Source: Akkermansia sp.
Lineage (GTDB): Bacteria; Verrucomicrobiota; Verrucomicrobiia; Verrucomicrobiales; Akkermansiaceae
Assembly: GCA_017549485.1 (NCBI GenBank)
Contig: JAFYUT010000034.1
Location: 1-45,490, forward strand
Direction: 5' to 3'
Length of the DNA stretch: 45,490 nt
This document shows, piece by piece, positions 14,899 to 22,361 of this stretch (the stretch's first letter is position 1; each line of letters starts with the position of its first letter). A program made the translations under genes and the position numbers. Under the pieces are notes generated by a model, which saw nothing but the letters and a program-made list of their open reading frames with translations, was not told the origin of the DNA and did no database searches.

Positions 14899-16401
14899 TT
14901 ACGGTTGCTTAACCACCACCACACCGCGCAAGCCAACTTTTTGAGCAAGGGCGCGGTTGAGCAGGATATCGGGGCTGCATTTGTGCAGCAGGTGGGCGGG
15001 GATGGTGGAGCTGAGCAGAATGAGGGTTTGCTCCTCGGGGGTGTAGACACTGTAAACGGTAACGGCGTCTTTGTGGCTGTGCAGTGTTTCCGGGGCGGGT
15101 GTATGGTCTGTCTTGAGGACGAGGCGGTCAATCTCCAGCTCAGAATCAAGGCGTTGGCCGTGGTGCATGTGGGCAGATTCTACGATGGCATTCCACTCTT
15201 GCTCGGTGAGGTAGAGGATGCCGTTTTGCGGGGCTTTTTCTTGGGCAATGGCGGCAAGATTATCCCAGAGTTTGCAGCGAATGAAGGCATCCCTCACTTG
15301 CCCGCTCATGTAAAAGAAACTGATGCCGGCCACGGGCAGCAGCAACCACACTCCTATTTTGATGCCTTTATCCCGCAGTAAGAGGGCGGCGTACATGGCG
15401 GCAAAAAGGCAGATGCCGTAAAATTGCAGGCAGCGGTACTCGCGGTGCGGGTAGTAGCCGGGTATCACCATGGTGAGCAAGAGATAGCCCAGCCCTATCA
15501 GCAGCAGCAGTTGCAGCCGTGTGGGGGTATTTGCCTGCTGCTTTTTGCGGAAAAGGAGAAAGAGAACCACGGTGAGGGCTGCTATGCTGCCGTAGGCGGG
15601 GGAGGCGAGCATGAGATAGCGAACGGGGGCTACCAACGGGGCAAGCCTGTCTAAGGGACCGGCGGAGAAACCGCAGGCGGTCATGCGGGCACCCCAGCAG
15701 GGGGAGGAGAAGAACAGGGCAAAGCCGGCAGCCAGCACCAAGGCAATGGCCCAATAACGCGCATCGGAGAAGAGTTTGCGCTGCCGCAGCAGGTGCCACC
15801 CGGCCGGGGCTAAAAACAGGGGCAGGGCGGTGAGTACCAAAATCTCATTGCCCATACCCACCACGGGGGCAAGCAGCAGCAGGGCAATGAATCTGCCCGT
15901 GCTGATGCGCTCTTGGCGGAACAGCGGCTCGCTGAGGGCAAAAAACAGCATGGCCACCCCGCAGGGGTACACCCAGTTGAAGTTGTCGGGCCACCAGTCG
16001 GTAATGGGGGAGGCCGTTGCCATGAAGAGCGAGATATAGCTCAGCAACAGCAGGGACGGGGTGCGCAGTGTGGGCCACGCCCCGGTGCCGATGCGCTGAA
16101 TACCCACCGCCAACAGCAACATGAACAGCGGGTGCAGTATGCTCAGCACCACATGCAGCGGTGCCCCATACAGAAAATAGGTGCAGAACTCGCCGAAGCG
16201 GGCATTGGCGGTTTTCCAGCCGTTGACGGCGGTATCCCAAGCCTCGCCCGGGCTTTGGCTGTTGAGGTGAAACATGCCCTCTACCGACGGCACGTTGTGG
16301 TACATAAACCACGGGTAATATACCCCATACAGCAGCACAAGAAACGCAAGCAGGGCGTATTGGAGCACGCGCTTGCCCTTGCTCTGTGCGGGGGGATTCA
16401 T
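14899..16401 (-). CDS. Polytopic membrane protein, DUF6056/GtrII-like
   Basis: A 500-residue integral membrane protein with about eleven hydrophobic helices and a C-terminal soluble part from about residue 385. Features: a charged/aromatic loop after helix 1 (PSVEGMFHLNSQSPGEAWDT), SPITDWWPDNFNWVYPCGVA between helices 3 and 4, and GYYPHREYRCLQFYGICLFA late in the membrane domain. The layout resembles DUF6056/GtrII-type proteins and other GT-C-like envelope enzymes, and I use that only as a description. It follows psd by 12 bases without a Shine-Dalgarno site, so a role in the cell envelope is plausible. Confidence 0.7.
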   Translation of the reverse strand: MNPPAQSKGKRVLQYALLAFLVLLYGVYYPWFMYHNVPSVEGMFHLNSQSPGEAWDTAVNGWKTANARFGEFCTYFLYGAPLHVVLSILHPLFMLLLAVGIQRIGTGAWPTLRTPSLLLLSYISLFMATASPITDWWPDNFNWVYPCGVAMLFFALSEPLFRQERISTGRFIALLLLAPVVGMGNEILVLTALPLFLAPAGWHLLRQRKLFSDARYWAIALVLAAGFALFFSSPCWGARMTACGFSAGPLDRLAPLVAPVRYLMLASPAYGSIAALTVVLFLLFRKKQQANTPTRLQLLLLIGLGYLLLTMVIPGYYPHREYRCLQFYGICLFAAMYAALLLRDKGIKIGVWLLLPVAGISFFYMSGQVRDAFIRCKLWDNLAAIAQEKAPQNGILYLTEQEWNAIVESAHMHHGQRLDSELEIDRLVLKTDHTPAPETLHSHKDAVTVYSVYTPEEQTLILLSSTIPAHLLHKCSPDILLNRALAQKVGLRGVVVVKQP

Positions 16402-16413
16402 GGCGGGGAGAAA

Positions 16414-17313
16414 TCAGCTGATGACGGTGCCCAGCAAGTCACCTTGGCGGGCGAAGGTTTCTCGGCAATCTGCGGTGTTGCGCAGTATGTCCTCTGCCAG
16501 TTGAATGCGGCCGGGTTCAAAGAAGGTCATGACGGTAGAGCCACCGAAGGCGAAGTACCCTTGCTCATCACCCATGGCCACGGGTTTGCCGGATTCGTAT
16601 GTTTGGAAGATGGCCCCCACGCCGGTGGCGCCTACTGCCAGTTGAATGACATCGCCCACGCGCTCGCTGTGCAGCATGGTGAGCTCTCTCTTGTTGGTCC
16701 ACAGCCATGCCAGCTTGTGGCGCAGGCAATAGGGGGATACACTGGCCAACGGGCCGGGGATGAGGTGGGCTTTCTCAGGGGTGCCCTCTGCCACAAAGTG
16801 GAAGCGGTGGTAATCTACCGGGCACAGGCGGCTGAGTACTACGGTGCCGTGCTCGTATTTTTCTGCCAGCTCTTCGCTGCCCAGCAGGGCGGGTAAATCA
16901 AACTTTTGCCCCTTAATGAATACGCTTTGCATGGTGGCGGCATCTTGCCACCCCATGTGGCGACCATCTGCCGGCAGCACTACAACATTGCCCTCTGCCA
17001 GCGGGCGTGCACCGGGCTTGAGCTTGCGGTAAAAGAAGTCGTTAAAGCTGGTGTAATCTTCCACCGGGCGCAGCATCTCCTCTGTATTGATGCCGTATTC
17101 TTCAATGAAAGCGGGGATGCTCTCCGCGCTTTTACGGGTGTTTTTGCTGGCCCCCAGCAGGCGAGAGAAAATAGCGCGCTTAATCAGCACATGCAACCCT
17201 ACCTTGCCAAGTGTGGTGCCATAGACCCAACGCAGGTATTTTTCACCGAGTACTTTTTCTGTTTCAATCTCTCCGGTATAACGGTTGTAAAATTTGATGG
17301 CGTCTGTGCTCAT
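16414..17313 (-). CDS. psd: Phosphatidylserine decarboxylase
   Basis: Converts phosphatidylserine to phosphatidylethanolamine at the inner membrane. 299 residues, the usual size of the long bacterial Psd. Diagnostic parts: FNDFFYRKLKPGARPL, LPADGRHMGW, VVLSRLCPVDYHRFHFVAEG with the conserved His, and GGST (257-260). GGST corresponds to the LGST self-cleavage motif, where the chain is cut before Ser 259 to create the pyruvoyl group. It heads a three-gene unit and is divergent from the thioredoxin-like gene, with 84 bases between the two starts. Confidence 0.95.
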   Translation of the reverse strand: MSTDAIKFYNRYTGEIETEKVLGEKYLRWVYGTTLGKVGLHVLIKRAIFSRLLGASKNTRKSAESIPAFIEEYGINTEEMLRPVEDYTSFNDFFYRKLKPGARPLAEGNVVVLPADGRHMGWQDAATMQSVFIKGQKFDLPALLGSEELAEKYEHGTVVLSRLCPVDYHRFHFVAEGTPEKAHLIPGPLASVSPYCLRHKLAWLWTNKRELTMLHSERVGDVIQLAVGATGVGAIFQTYESGKPVAMGDEQGYFAFGGSTVMTFFEPGRIQLAEDILRNTADCRETFARQGDLLGTVIS

Positions 17314-17322
17314 GTTGTGAAC

Positions 17323-17351
17323 ATGTTAGCAGGTTTGATAGAGTAGGTCAA
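17323..17351 (-). promoter_or_regulatory. Promoter of psd
   Basis: Minus strand TTGACC (17351-17346), 17-base spacer, TAACAT (17328-17323), 9 bases before ATG 17313. Confidence 0.65.
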
Positions 17352-17363
17352 TCACAATTTCTC

Positions 17364-17391
17364 TTGCAATACCATAAGAATTTGTTACAAT
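17364..17391 (+). promoter_or_regulatory. Promoter of the thioredoxin-like gene
   Basis: TTGCAA (17364-17369), 16-base spacer, TACAAT (17386-17391), 6 bases before ATG 17398. The start point should fall on or beside the ATG. Its -35 box is 12 bases from the divergent psd -35 box. Confidence 0.7.
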
Positions 17392-17397
17392 GGGAGC

Positions 17398-18333
17398 ATG
17401 AAAAACTCATGCTTTTCTATCTTGAGTGGCTTGGCTGTTGCCGGTGTGATGGTGTCTTCGGTTTATGCTGCTGAAGGCTGGGGGGTAGATTTACCTGCGG
17501 CGTTGCAAAAGGCGCAGCAAGAGAAAAAATTGGTGTTGGTGGATTTTACAGGCTCCGATTGGTGCTCTGCATGTATTAAATTGCGCCGTTCGGTATTAGA
17601 TACGGGGGCATTCAGAGAGTATGCGGCAGATAAGTTCGTGCTGATGGAGGTGGATTTGCCACAGCGTGCAGATTTTGATGCCGAGTTGCGCCGGCGCAAT
17701 GAGGCAATTGCCGAGCAGTATCACATAGCGGGGTATCCTACGGTCTTGGTGCTGAATCCGAAGGGTGAAGTGATGGGTGGTTTTGAAGGATGTATCAGTG
17801 AAAAAGAGGCTGTTAAGGCCTTGGATACTGCTGCGGAGGCCGAGGCCTTGTTCCGCCGGGCTGCTATGCAAAGCGGGGTGGAGCGGGCGCGCACACTGAT
17901 GCTGATTTATGAGCGTTTCCCGGTTTCCAAGAGCTTTGCGGTGGCGTATCAGGCGCTGCGTGATGAAATCATGGCTTGCGACCCCGACAATGTGACCGGC
18001 ATTCATGATGCGGAAGCGGTGCTGCAGCAGGCGCGCCTCTTTTTGGAAGAGCGCAACGCTTTGCCGATTTCCAGCCCTGAGATGGGGCGTTTGTTGGAGC
18101 GCCAGTTAAAAGAGGCGTATCCTGCCAACCGCCCGGCTATTATGATGGACCGCTGCCAGCATGCCTTGGCTACGGCTGAGACCGTAGAGGATTTGCTGAC
18201 CGTCAAAAAGATGTTTGAAGAGTTGATTCCCCATTTACCGGCAGATGAGGCTGCTGATATTCGGCATTTCGTAGATACTTATTTTGCGGATCCCGCGGCG
18301 CTGTTGCAAATGCTGAAACGCAGTCGCTATTGA
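17398..18333 (+). CDS. Secreted thioredoxin-like (Thioredoxin_7) protein
   Basis: A 311-residue exported protein: signal peptide to about VYAA (24), then a thioredoxin fold at about 30-150. This contains KLVLVDFTGSDWCSACIKL, with the redox pair Cys 56 and Cys 59 in a CSAC site, and the cis-proline strand IAGYPTVLVLNPKGEV. From about 150 it is an all-helical, TPR-like extension without cysteine motifs. Such proteins handle disulfides of exported proteins or respond to thiol stress. The helical tail could bind a partner. Single gene ending at a bidirectional terminator. Confidence 0.87.
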   Translation: MKNSCFSILSGLAVAGVMVSSVYAAEGWGVDLPAALQKAQQEKKLVLVDFTGSDWCSACIKLRRSVLDTGAFREYAADKFVLMEVDLPQRADFDAELRRRNEAIAEQYHIAGYPTVLVLNPKGEVMGGFEGCISEKEAVKALDTAAEAEALFRRAAMQSGVERARTLMLIYERFPVSKSFAVAYQALRDEIMACDPDNVTGIHDAEAVLQQARLFLEERNALPISSPEMGRLLERQLKEAYPANRPAIMMDRCQHALATAETVEDLLTVKKMFEELIPHLPADEAADIRHFVDTYFADPAALLQMLKRSRY

Positions 18334-18366
18334 TGGCCCGGCAAGAAGAAAAGCCTGAAAACAAAA

Positions 18367-18405
18367 GGAGCCTGCAAGACCGGATTTGCAGGCTCCATTT
18401 TTTCG
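18367..18405. terminator. Bidirectional terminator
   Basis: Perfect 11-base stem GGAGCCTGCAA / TTGCAGGCTCC (18367-18377, 18386-18396). It is followed by ATTTTTT on the plus strand and TTTTGTTTT on the minus strand, and serves the convergent thioredoxin-like and metallo-hydrolase genes. Confidence 0.9.
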
Positions 18406-18421
18406 CCGATAGCGCGGCGGG

Positions 18422-19786
18422 TTAATCTAAGCGTATTGTTTTACCGGGCTCGGGTACAATGATGGCCGTGTCCGGCAGTTTTTGACTTAACTCTGCCTGC
18501 ATGGAGGCGGTTGCCTCCGGGTCACCGTGTACCAATACAACGGTTTTGGGGGCAAGGGTGCAAGCGTAGTTGATAAGGGCTGCGCGCGTGGCGTGGCCGG
18601 AGAAATCAAAGCACTCAATACGGCACTTCAGGGGGTAGCCCTGGCCCTTGCCGTTGGGTTTCACAATGTCACCGTGGTTGGTGGCTTTGATACGGCCTGC
18701 GGGGGAATCGGGGTCGCTGTAACCTACAAAGAGGATGGCATCTTTGGGGTGCGGCAGCACTTGAGAGGCCATGTTGTAGGACACGGTGTGCTCGCTCATC
18801 ATGCCGCTGGATACCAAATAGATATTGCCGGGGCTGACTACCAGCGGGCCTTTGCCCTGCTTGGGCAAGCCGTGGGTTTCTACATTGTCTTTGAGTTTAT
18901 AGCCGGGATTCAGGCGCGGGGTGCTGTCGCTGAGTTTATCGTATATAAGCGTAATCTTGGAGCTCAGGCCACCGAAGTATACGGGAACATCGGGGATGAG
19001 CCCTTCTTCTTTGAAACGCCCTAACTCGCACAGTAATTCCTGGCTCTTGCCCAGTGCGAATACGGGTATGAGTACGGCGCCGCCGTCCTCCAGCACTTCT
19101 CGTATGGCCGTGGCAAAACGCAGCAGCTCTTTTTGGCGGGTGTAGTCAGCCGAGCGCTCGGTGCAGCCGTGGGTGCACTCCATAATGAGAATGTCTACCC
19201 CGTCTTGCGGGAACTCCGCACCGCCGATGAGGGTTTGGTTGTCGAACTGAACATCGCCGGTATAAAAGACGGTGGTGCCGGTGACACTCTCCAGCATAAC
19301 ACCGCAGGAGCCGAGGATGTGCCCGGCATCATACAGCGTGGCGAGTACATTGCCATTGTACCCGGTGCGGAAAGATTCGTTGTACGGGCGGCCTATCCAC
19401 GCACGTGAGAGGCGCTCCAGCTCACCATGGGTATAGAACGGGTACTCGGCAATGCCCTCGGCCACGCGCTTACTGGTCATCACGTTGACTGAGTTATGCA
19501 GCATTGCGTCGCCCACTTTCACGGTACCCTCGGTCATGATAACCTCTGCCCCGGGGTATTCATCTTGGAACACGGGCAGGGTGCCGATGTGGTCTAAATG
19601 TGAGTGGGTGATGAAGATGCAATCCGGGTCTGCCGCGCCGATGAGCTTGTAATCGGGCTTGGCCTCGTTGCCGTCTTTTTTAGGATGCATCCCTGCATCC
19701 AGCACAATACGGGAACCCTCCAAGTCCAACAGATAGCTGTTGGCACCTATGTCGTCTGTTCCCGTCAGGTTGGTAAAGGTAATCAT
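18422..19786 (-). CDS. Beta-CASP metallo-beta-lactamase-fold hydrolase
   Basis: 454 residues. The N-terminal metallo-beta-lactamase domain has THSHLDHIG (HxHxDH at 61-66), DAGHILGSCGVML and VFYTGDVQFDN. The middle contains the beta-CASP insertion (GAVLIPVFALGKSQELLCEL, PVYFGGLSSKITLIY). The end has YLVSSGMMSEHTVSYN, ECFDFSGHATRAAL and VLVHGDPEATASM. This is the layout of bacterial YSH1/CPSF73-like predicted RNA nucleases. RNA substrate and exo or endo action are unknown. Last gene of the AI-2E/lysA unit, 12 bases after lysA, no Shine-Dalgarno site. Confidence 0.88.
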   Translation of the reverse strand: MITFTNLTGTDDIGANSYLLDLEGSRIVLDAGMHPKKDGNEAKPDYKLIGAADPDCIFITHSHLDHIGTLPVFQDEYPGAEVIMTEGTVKVGDAMLHNSVNVMTSKRVAEGIAEYPFYTHGELERLSRAWIGRPYNESFRTGYNGNVLATLYDAGHILGSCGVMLESVTGTTVFYTGDVQFDNQTLIGGAEFPQDGVDILIMECTHGCTERSADYTRQKELLRFATAIREVLEDGGAVLIPVFALGKSQELLCELGRFKEEGLIPDVPVYFGGLSSKITLIYDKLSDSTPRLNPGYKLKDNVETHGLPKQGKGPLVVSPGNIYLVSSGMMSEHTVSYNMASQVLPHPKDAILFVGYSDPDSPAGRIKATNHGDIVKPNGKGQGYPLKCRIECFDFSGHATRAALINYACTLAPKTVVLVHGDPEATASMQAELSQKLPDTAIIVPEPGKTIRLD

Positions 19787-19798
19787 ATCGTCTCTGGG

Positions 19799-21085
19799 TT
19801 ATTCCGGCAGGCATTCTCCCTCCACAATCTGCTCCAATGTCTGGCGCTTGCGGATGATGTGCCATTTATCACCGTCCACCAGTACCTCTGCCGCAAGCGG
19901 GCGGGAGTTGTAGGTGGAGGCCATGCTGAACCCGTAGGCACCGGCGCTCATTTCGGCCAGTATTTCACCGGGCTTGACATCGGCAATTTCTCTGTTCTGG
20001 GCTTGGAAGTCGCCGCTTTCGCAAATGGGGCCTACGATATCAGCCACAATGGTGTCATCGGCATGCTCTGTGACCGGCCAAATCTCATGGTATCCTTCGT
20101 AGAGGGCAGGGCGAATGATGTCGTTCATGCCGGCATCTATCATCTTGAATGTTTTGGCCTCACCCTTTTTCTCATACAAGCAGGTGGTAAGCATGCAGGC
20201 GGCGTTGCCCACCAAGCGTCTGCCCGGTTCCAGCAAAATCTTGAGCCCCAAGGGTTGCAGCAGCGGAATGATGGATTCTGCGTAGCTCTTGAGCGTGATT
20301 TGCTCGGGGTGTGCAGCCCACCACTCGGGGGAGCCGGAGGCCAAACAGCCATCATACACAATGCCGATACCGCCGCCGATGCTCCAGAACTCTATGTTGT
20401 ACAGCTCTTTGAACTTCTTGGCAACGGGCGCCACTTTCTCAATGGCTTTCACAAAGGGTGCAACCTCGGTAAGCTGTGAGCCGATGTGCATTTGCAGACC
20501 GCGAATGTACAGGTTGGGCATCTCGGCCGCAATGGTGGCATACAACTCTTCAATGCGGGAGAAATCAACCCCGAACTTGTTCTCGTTGGTGCCGGTGGTG
20601 ATGTATTTGTGAGTATTGGCGGCTACATTGGGGTTAACGCGTACGGCCACGGGGGCTTTTACTCCCATTTCTCCGGCAATGCGGTTAATCTCTCTCAGCT
20701 CGTTTTCACTTTCGCAGTTAATGCAATAGATGTTCAAGCTGAGCGCGTAGCGGATTTCGGTCTCGGTCTTGCCTACCCCGGCGTAGGTGCACAAGGTAGG
20801 GTCGCCCCCGGCATTGACAACGCGCCAAAGTTCACCGCCGGATACGATATCAAACCCCACACCCTGTTTGGCCATGAGGTTGAGAATGGCTTTGTTAGAG
20901 CAAGCCTTAACCGCGTAGGCCACATGGGCATCCAACGGGGCGAGTGCCTGCTGCAGCTCTGCCAAGTCATCCATGATGGTTTTGCGGCTGTATACAAAGG
21001 TAGGTGTGCCGACAGCGGTTGCAATGTCTGCCAAGTTTACATCTTCGCAGTGCATGGCGCCGTTTTTGTATGCGAATGAATGCAT
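19799..21085 (-). CDS. lysA: Diaminopimelate decarboxylase
   Basis: PLP enzyme for the last step of lysine synthesis (meso-diaminopimelate to L-lysine), cytosolic, 428 residues. Motifs: FVYSRKTIMDDL, the PLP-lysine strand HVAYAVKACSNKAIL (family: YAVKAN), GVGKTETEIRYAL, LQMHIGSQLTE, IGGGIGIVYDG, ILLEPGRRLVGNA, VGPICESGDFQAQ and SAGAYGFSMASTYNSRP. It begins 11 bases after the AI-2E permease gene. The spacer (TAAATAATACCATT) has no Shine-Dalgarno site. Confidence 0.97.
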   Translation of the reverse strand: MHSFAYKNGAMHCEDVNLADIATAVGTPTFVYSRKTIMDDLAELQQALAPLDAHVAYAVKACSNKAILNLMAKQGVGFDIVSGGELWRVVNAGGDPTLCTYAGVGKTETEIRYALSLNIYCINCESENELREINRIAGEMGVKAPVAVRVNPNVAANTHKYITTGTNENKFGVDFSRIEELYATIAAEMPNLYIRGLQMHIGSQLTEVAPFVKAIEKVAPVAKKFKELYNIEFWSIGGGIGIVYDGCLASGSPEWWAAHPEQITLKSYAESIIPLLQPLGLKILLEPGRRLVGNAACMLTTCLYEKKGEAKTFKMIDAGMNDIIRPALYEGYHEIWPVTEHADDTIVADIVGPICESGDFQAQNREIADVKPGEILAEMSAGAYGFSMASTYNSRPLAAEVLVDGDKWHIIRKRQTLEQIVEGECLPE

Positions 21086-21096
21086 AATGGTATTAT

Positions 21097-22212
21097 TTAC
21101 TTTTGGTTATTATTTTCTAAATTCGGATGCCGGTGCTCGGTATCATCATCTATGATGGCGGCCACCCAGTAAAGATCGCGGGAGTTTTCCAGCGCGAGCT
21201 TGATAAGCACGGAAATCGGCACGGCTAAGAACATGCCCACAGGGCCCCATACCCAGCCCCACAGCAGCACGGAAAGCAATACCACCGATGTGGCGATGCC
21301 GAACTGCTTGCCGAGGAATATGGGCTCTATGCCGTTGCCTATCATGAAATTGATGGCAATGTAACCACCGGCTACGATAAAGGTATCTCCCCAGCTGCCC
21401 AGCAATAAGGCCAACAGAATGGGCGGTATTGCGGCTACTATGGAGCCAATGGTGGGAATGTAGTTGAGCACATAGGCCACCACCCCCCACAGGAAAGCAA
21501 AGGGTACATTCATGGCGGCGCACAACCACCAGGCCAACAGGCCCGTGCAGGCGCTGGCAATTGTTTTGATGAACAGGTACCGCTGTATGCCTTTGAGGGC
21601 GGTAAATACCTGTTGTTTGCCTTGCACACTGTTGGGCAGGGATTTGAAATTCTTTTTGAACAAAGGAGCTTCCCCGAGCAAGAATGTCATGAGCACGAGT
21701 ATAAGCGTGGTCATGGATACGAAGGAGAGCGCCCCGGTACCCACGGCTTGTGATACGTTGAATATCTTGTCCATGCCCACATACTCCTGCGGGGCAGCTA
21801 ATACGTGGCGGGCCTCCTCGCCCAAATCCCATTTATCCAACCAGCAGATGAGGTCGTTGTATTTCTCCTGAAACTTAAGCGTTACTTCACTTTGCAGCGT
21901 GTTTTTCATATCTGCTGCCAAAAAGCGAATCAGGGTGCCTACGGCAAAGATGACCCCGGCATCTACGATGAGGGTGAAGATGACGGATAACCAGTGCGGG
22001 AACCGCAGCTTTTTGCTCAAAATATCAGTGATAGAATAGCTGATAATGGCCAAGAACGCTGCCAGCATGATGGGGACCAGCAAATCACGTAATTCTCGCA
22101 TGCCGATGAGTATGAAAACGGCTGCTGCTGCCATGACCAGAATGCGTGCACCGTCTGCTTTGCGGGGAGGAATCTCGGTGGCTGAGGCTTTTTCTGTGTT
22201 GTTTTCAATCAT
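21097..22212 (-). CDS. AI-2E family permease (second copy)
   Basis: 371-residue membrane protein of the AI-2E_transport family. Family blocks: RELRDLLVPIMLAAFLAIIS at the N-terminus, WGVVAYVLNYIPTIGSIVAA and IPPILLALLL, then FMIGNGIEPIFLGKQFGI and LLWGWVWGPVGMFLAVPISV. It is shorter than the copy at 2785-4107 because it lacks that copy's hydrophilic insertion. As the first gene of an operon with lysA it could conceivably export an amino acid or related compound, but nothing in the sequence proves a substrate. Confidence 0.9.
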   Translation of the reverse strand: MIENNTEKASATEIPPRKADGARILVMAAAAVFILIGMRELRDLLVPIMLAAFLAIISYSITDILSKKLRFPHWLSVIFTLIVDAGVIFAVGTLIRFLAADMKNTLQSEVTLKFQEKYNDLICWLDKWDLGEEARHVLAAPQEYVGMDKIFNVSQAVGTGALSFVSMTTLILVLMTFLLGEAPLFKKNFKSLPNSVQGKQQVFTALKGIQRYLFIKTIASACTGLLAWWLCAAMNVPFAFLWGVVAYVLNYIPTIGSIVAAIPPILLALLLGSWGDTFIVAGGYIAINFMIGNGIEPIFLGKQFGIATSVVLLSVLLWGWVWGPVGMFLAVPISVLIKLALENSRDLYWVAAIIDDDTEHRHPNLENNNQK

Positions 22213-22221
22213 GCGGGCGCA

Positions 22222-22250
22222 ATTTTACACGTATATCATTTACAATTCAA
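22222..22250 (-). promoter_or_regulatory. Promoter of the AI-2E/lysA operon
   Basis: Minus strand TTGAAT (22250-22245), 17-base spacer, TAAAAT (22227-22222), 9 bases before ATG 22212. Confidence 0.65.
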
Positions 22251-22302
22251 GTGCTAATACCGCCATATCGTGCATTACTTGCCGTTCTTTTGCCGGCCGT
22301 TT

Positions 22303-22341
22303 AAAAAGAATGCCCCTGCGGCCGTAGAGCACGCAGGGGCA
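22303..22341 (-). terminator. Terminator of the glucan phosphorylase-like gene
   Basis: Perfect 10-base stem TGCCCCTGCG / CGCAGGGGCA (22311-22320, 22332-22341). On the minus strand it is followed by TTCTTTTT. Confidence 0.85.
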
Positions 22342-22361
22342 TGGGGGGATTGTTGAAAGGC

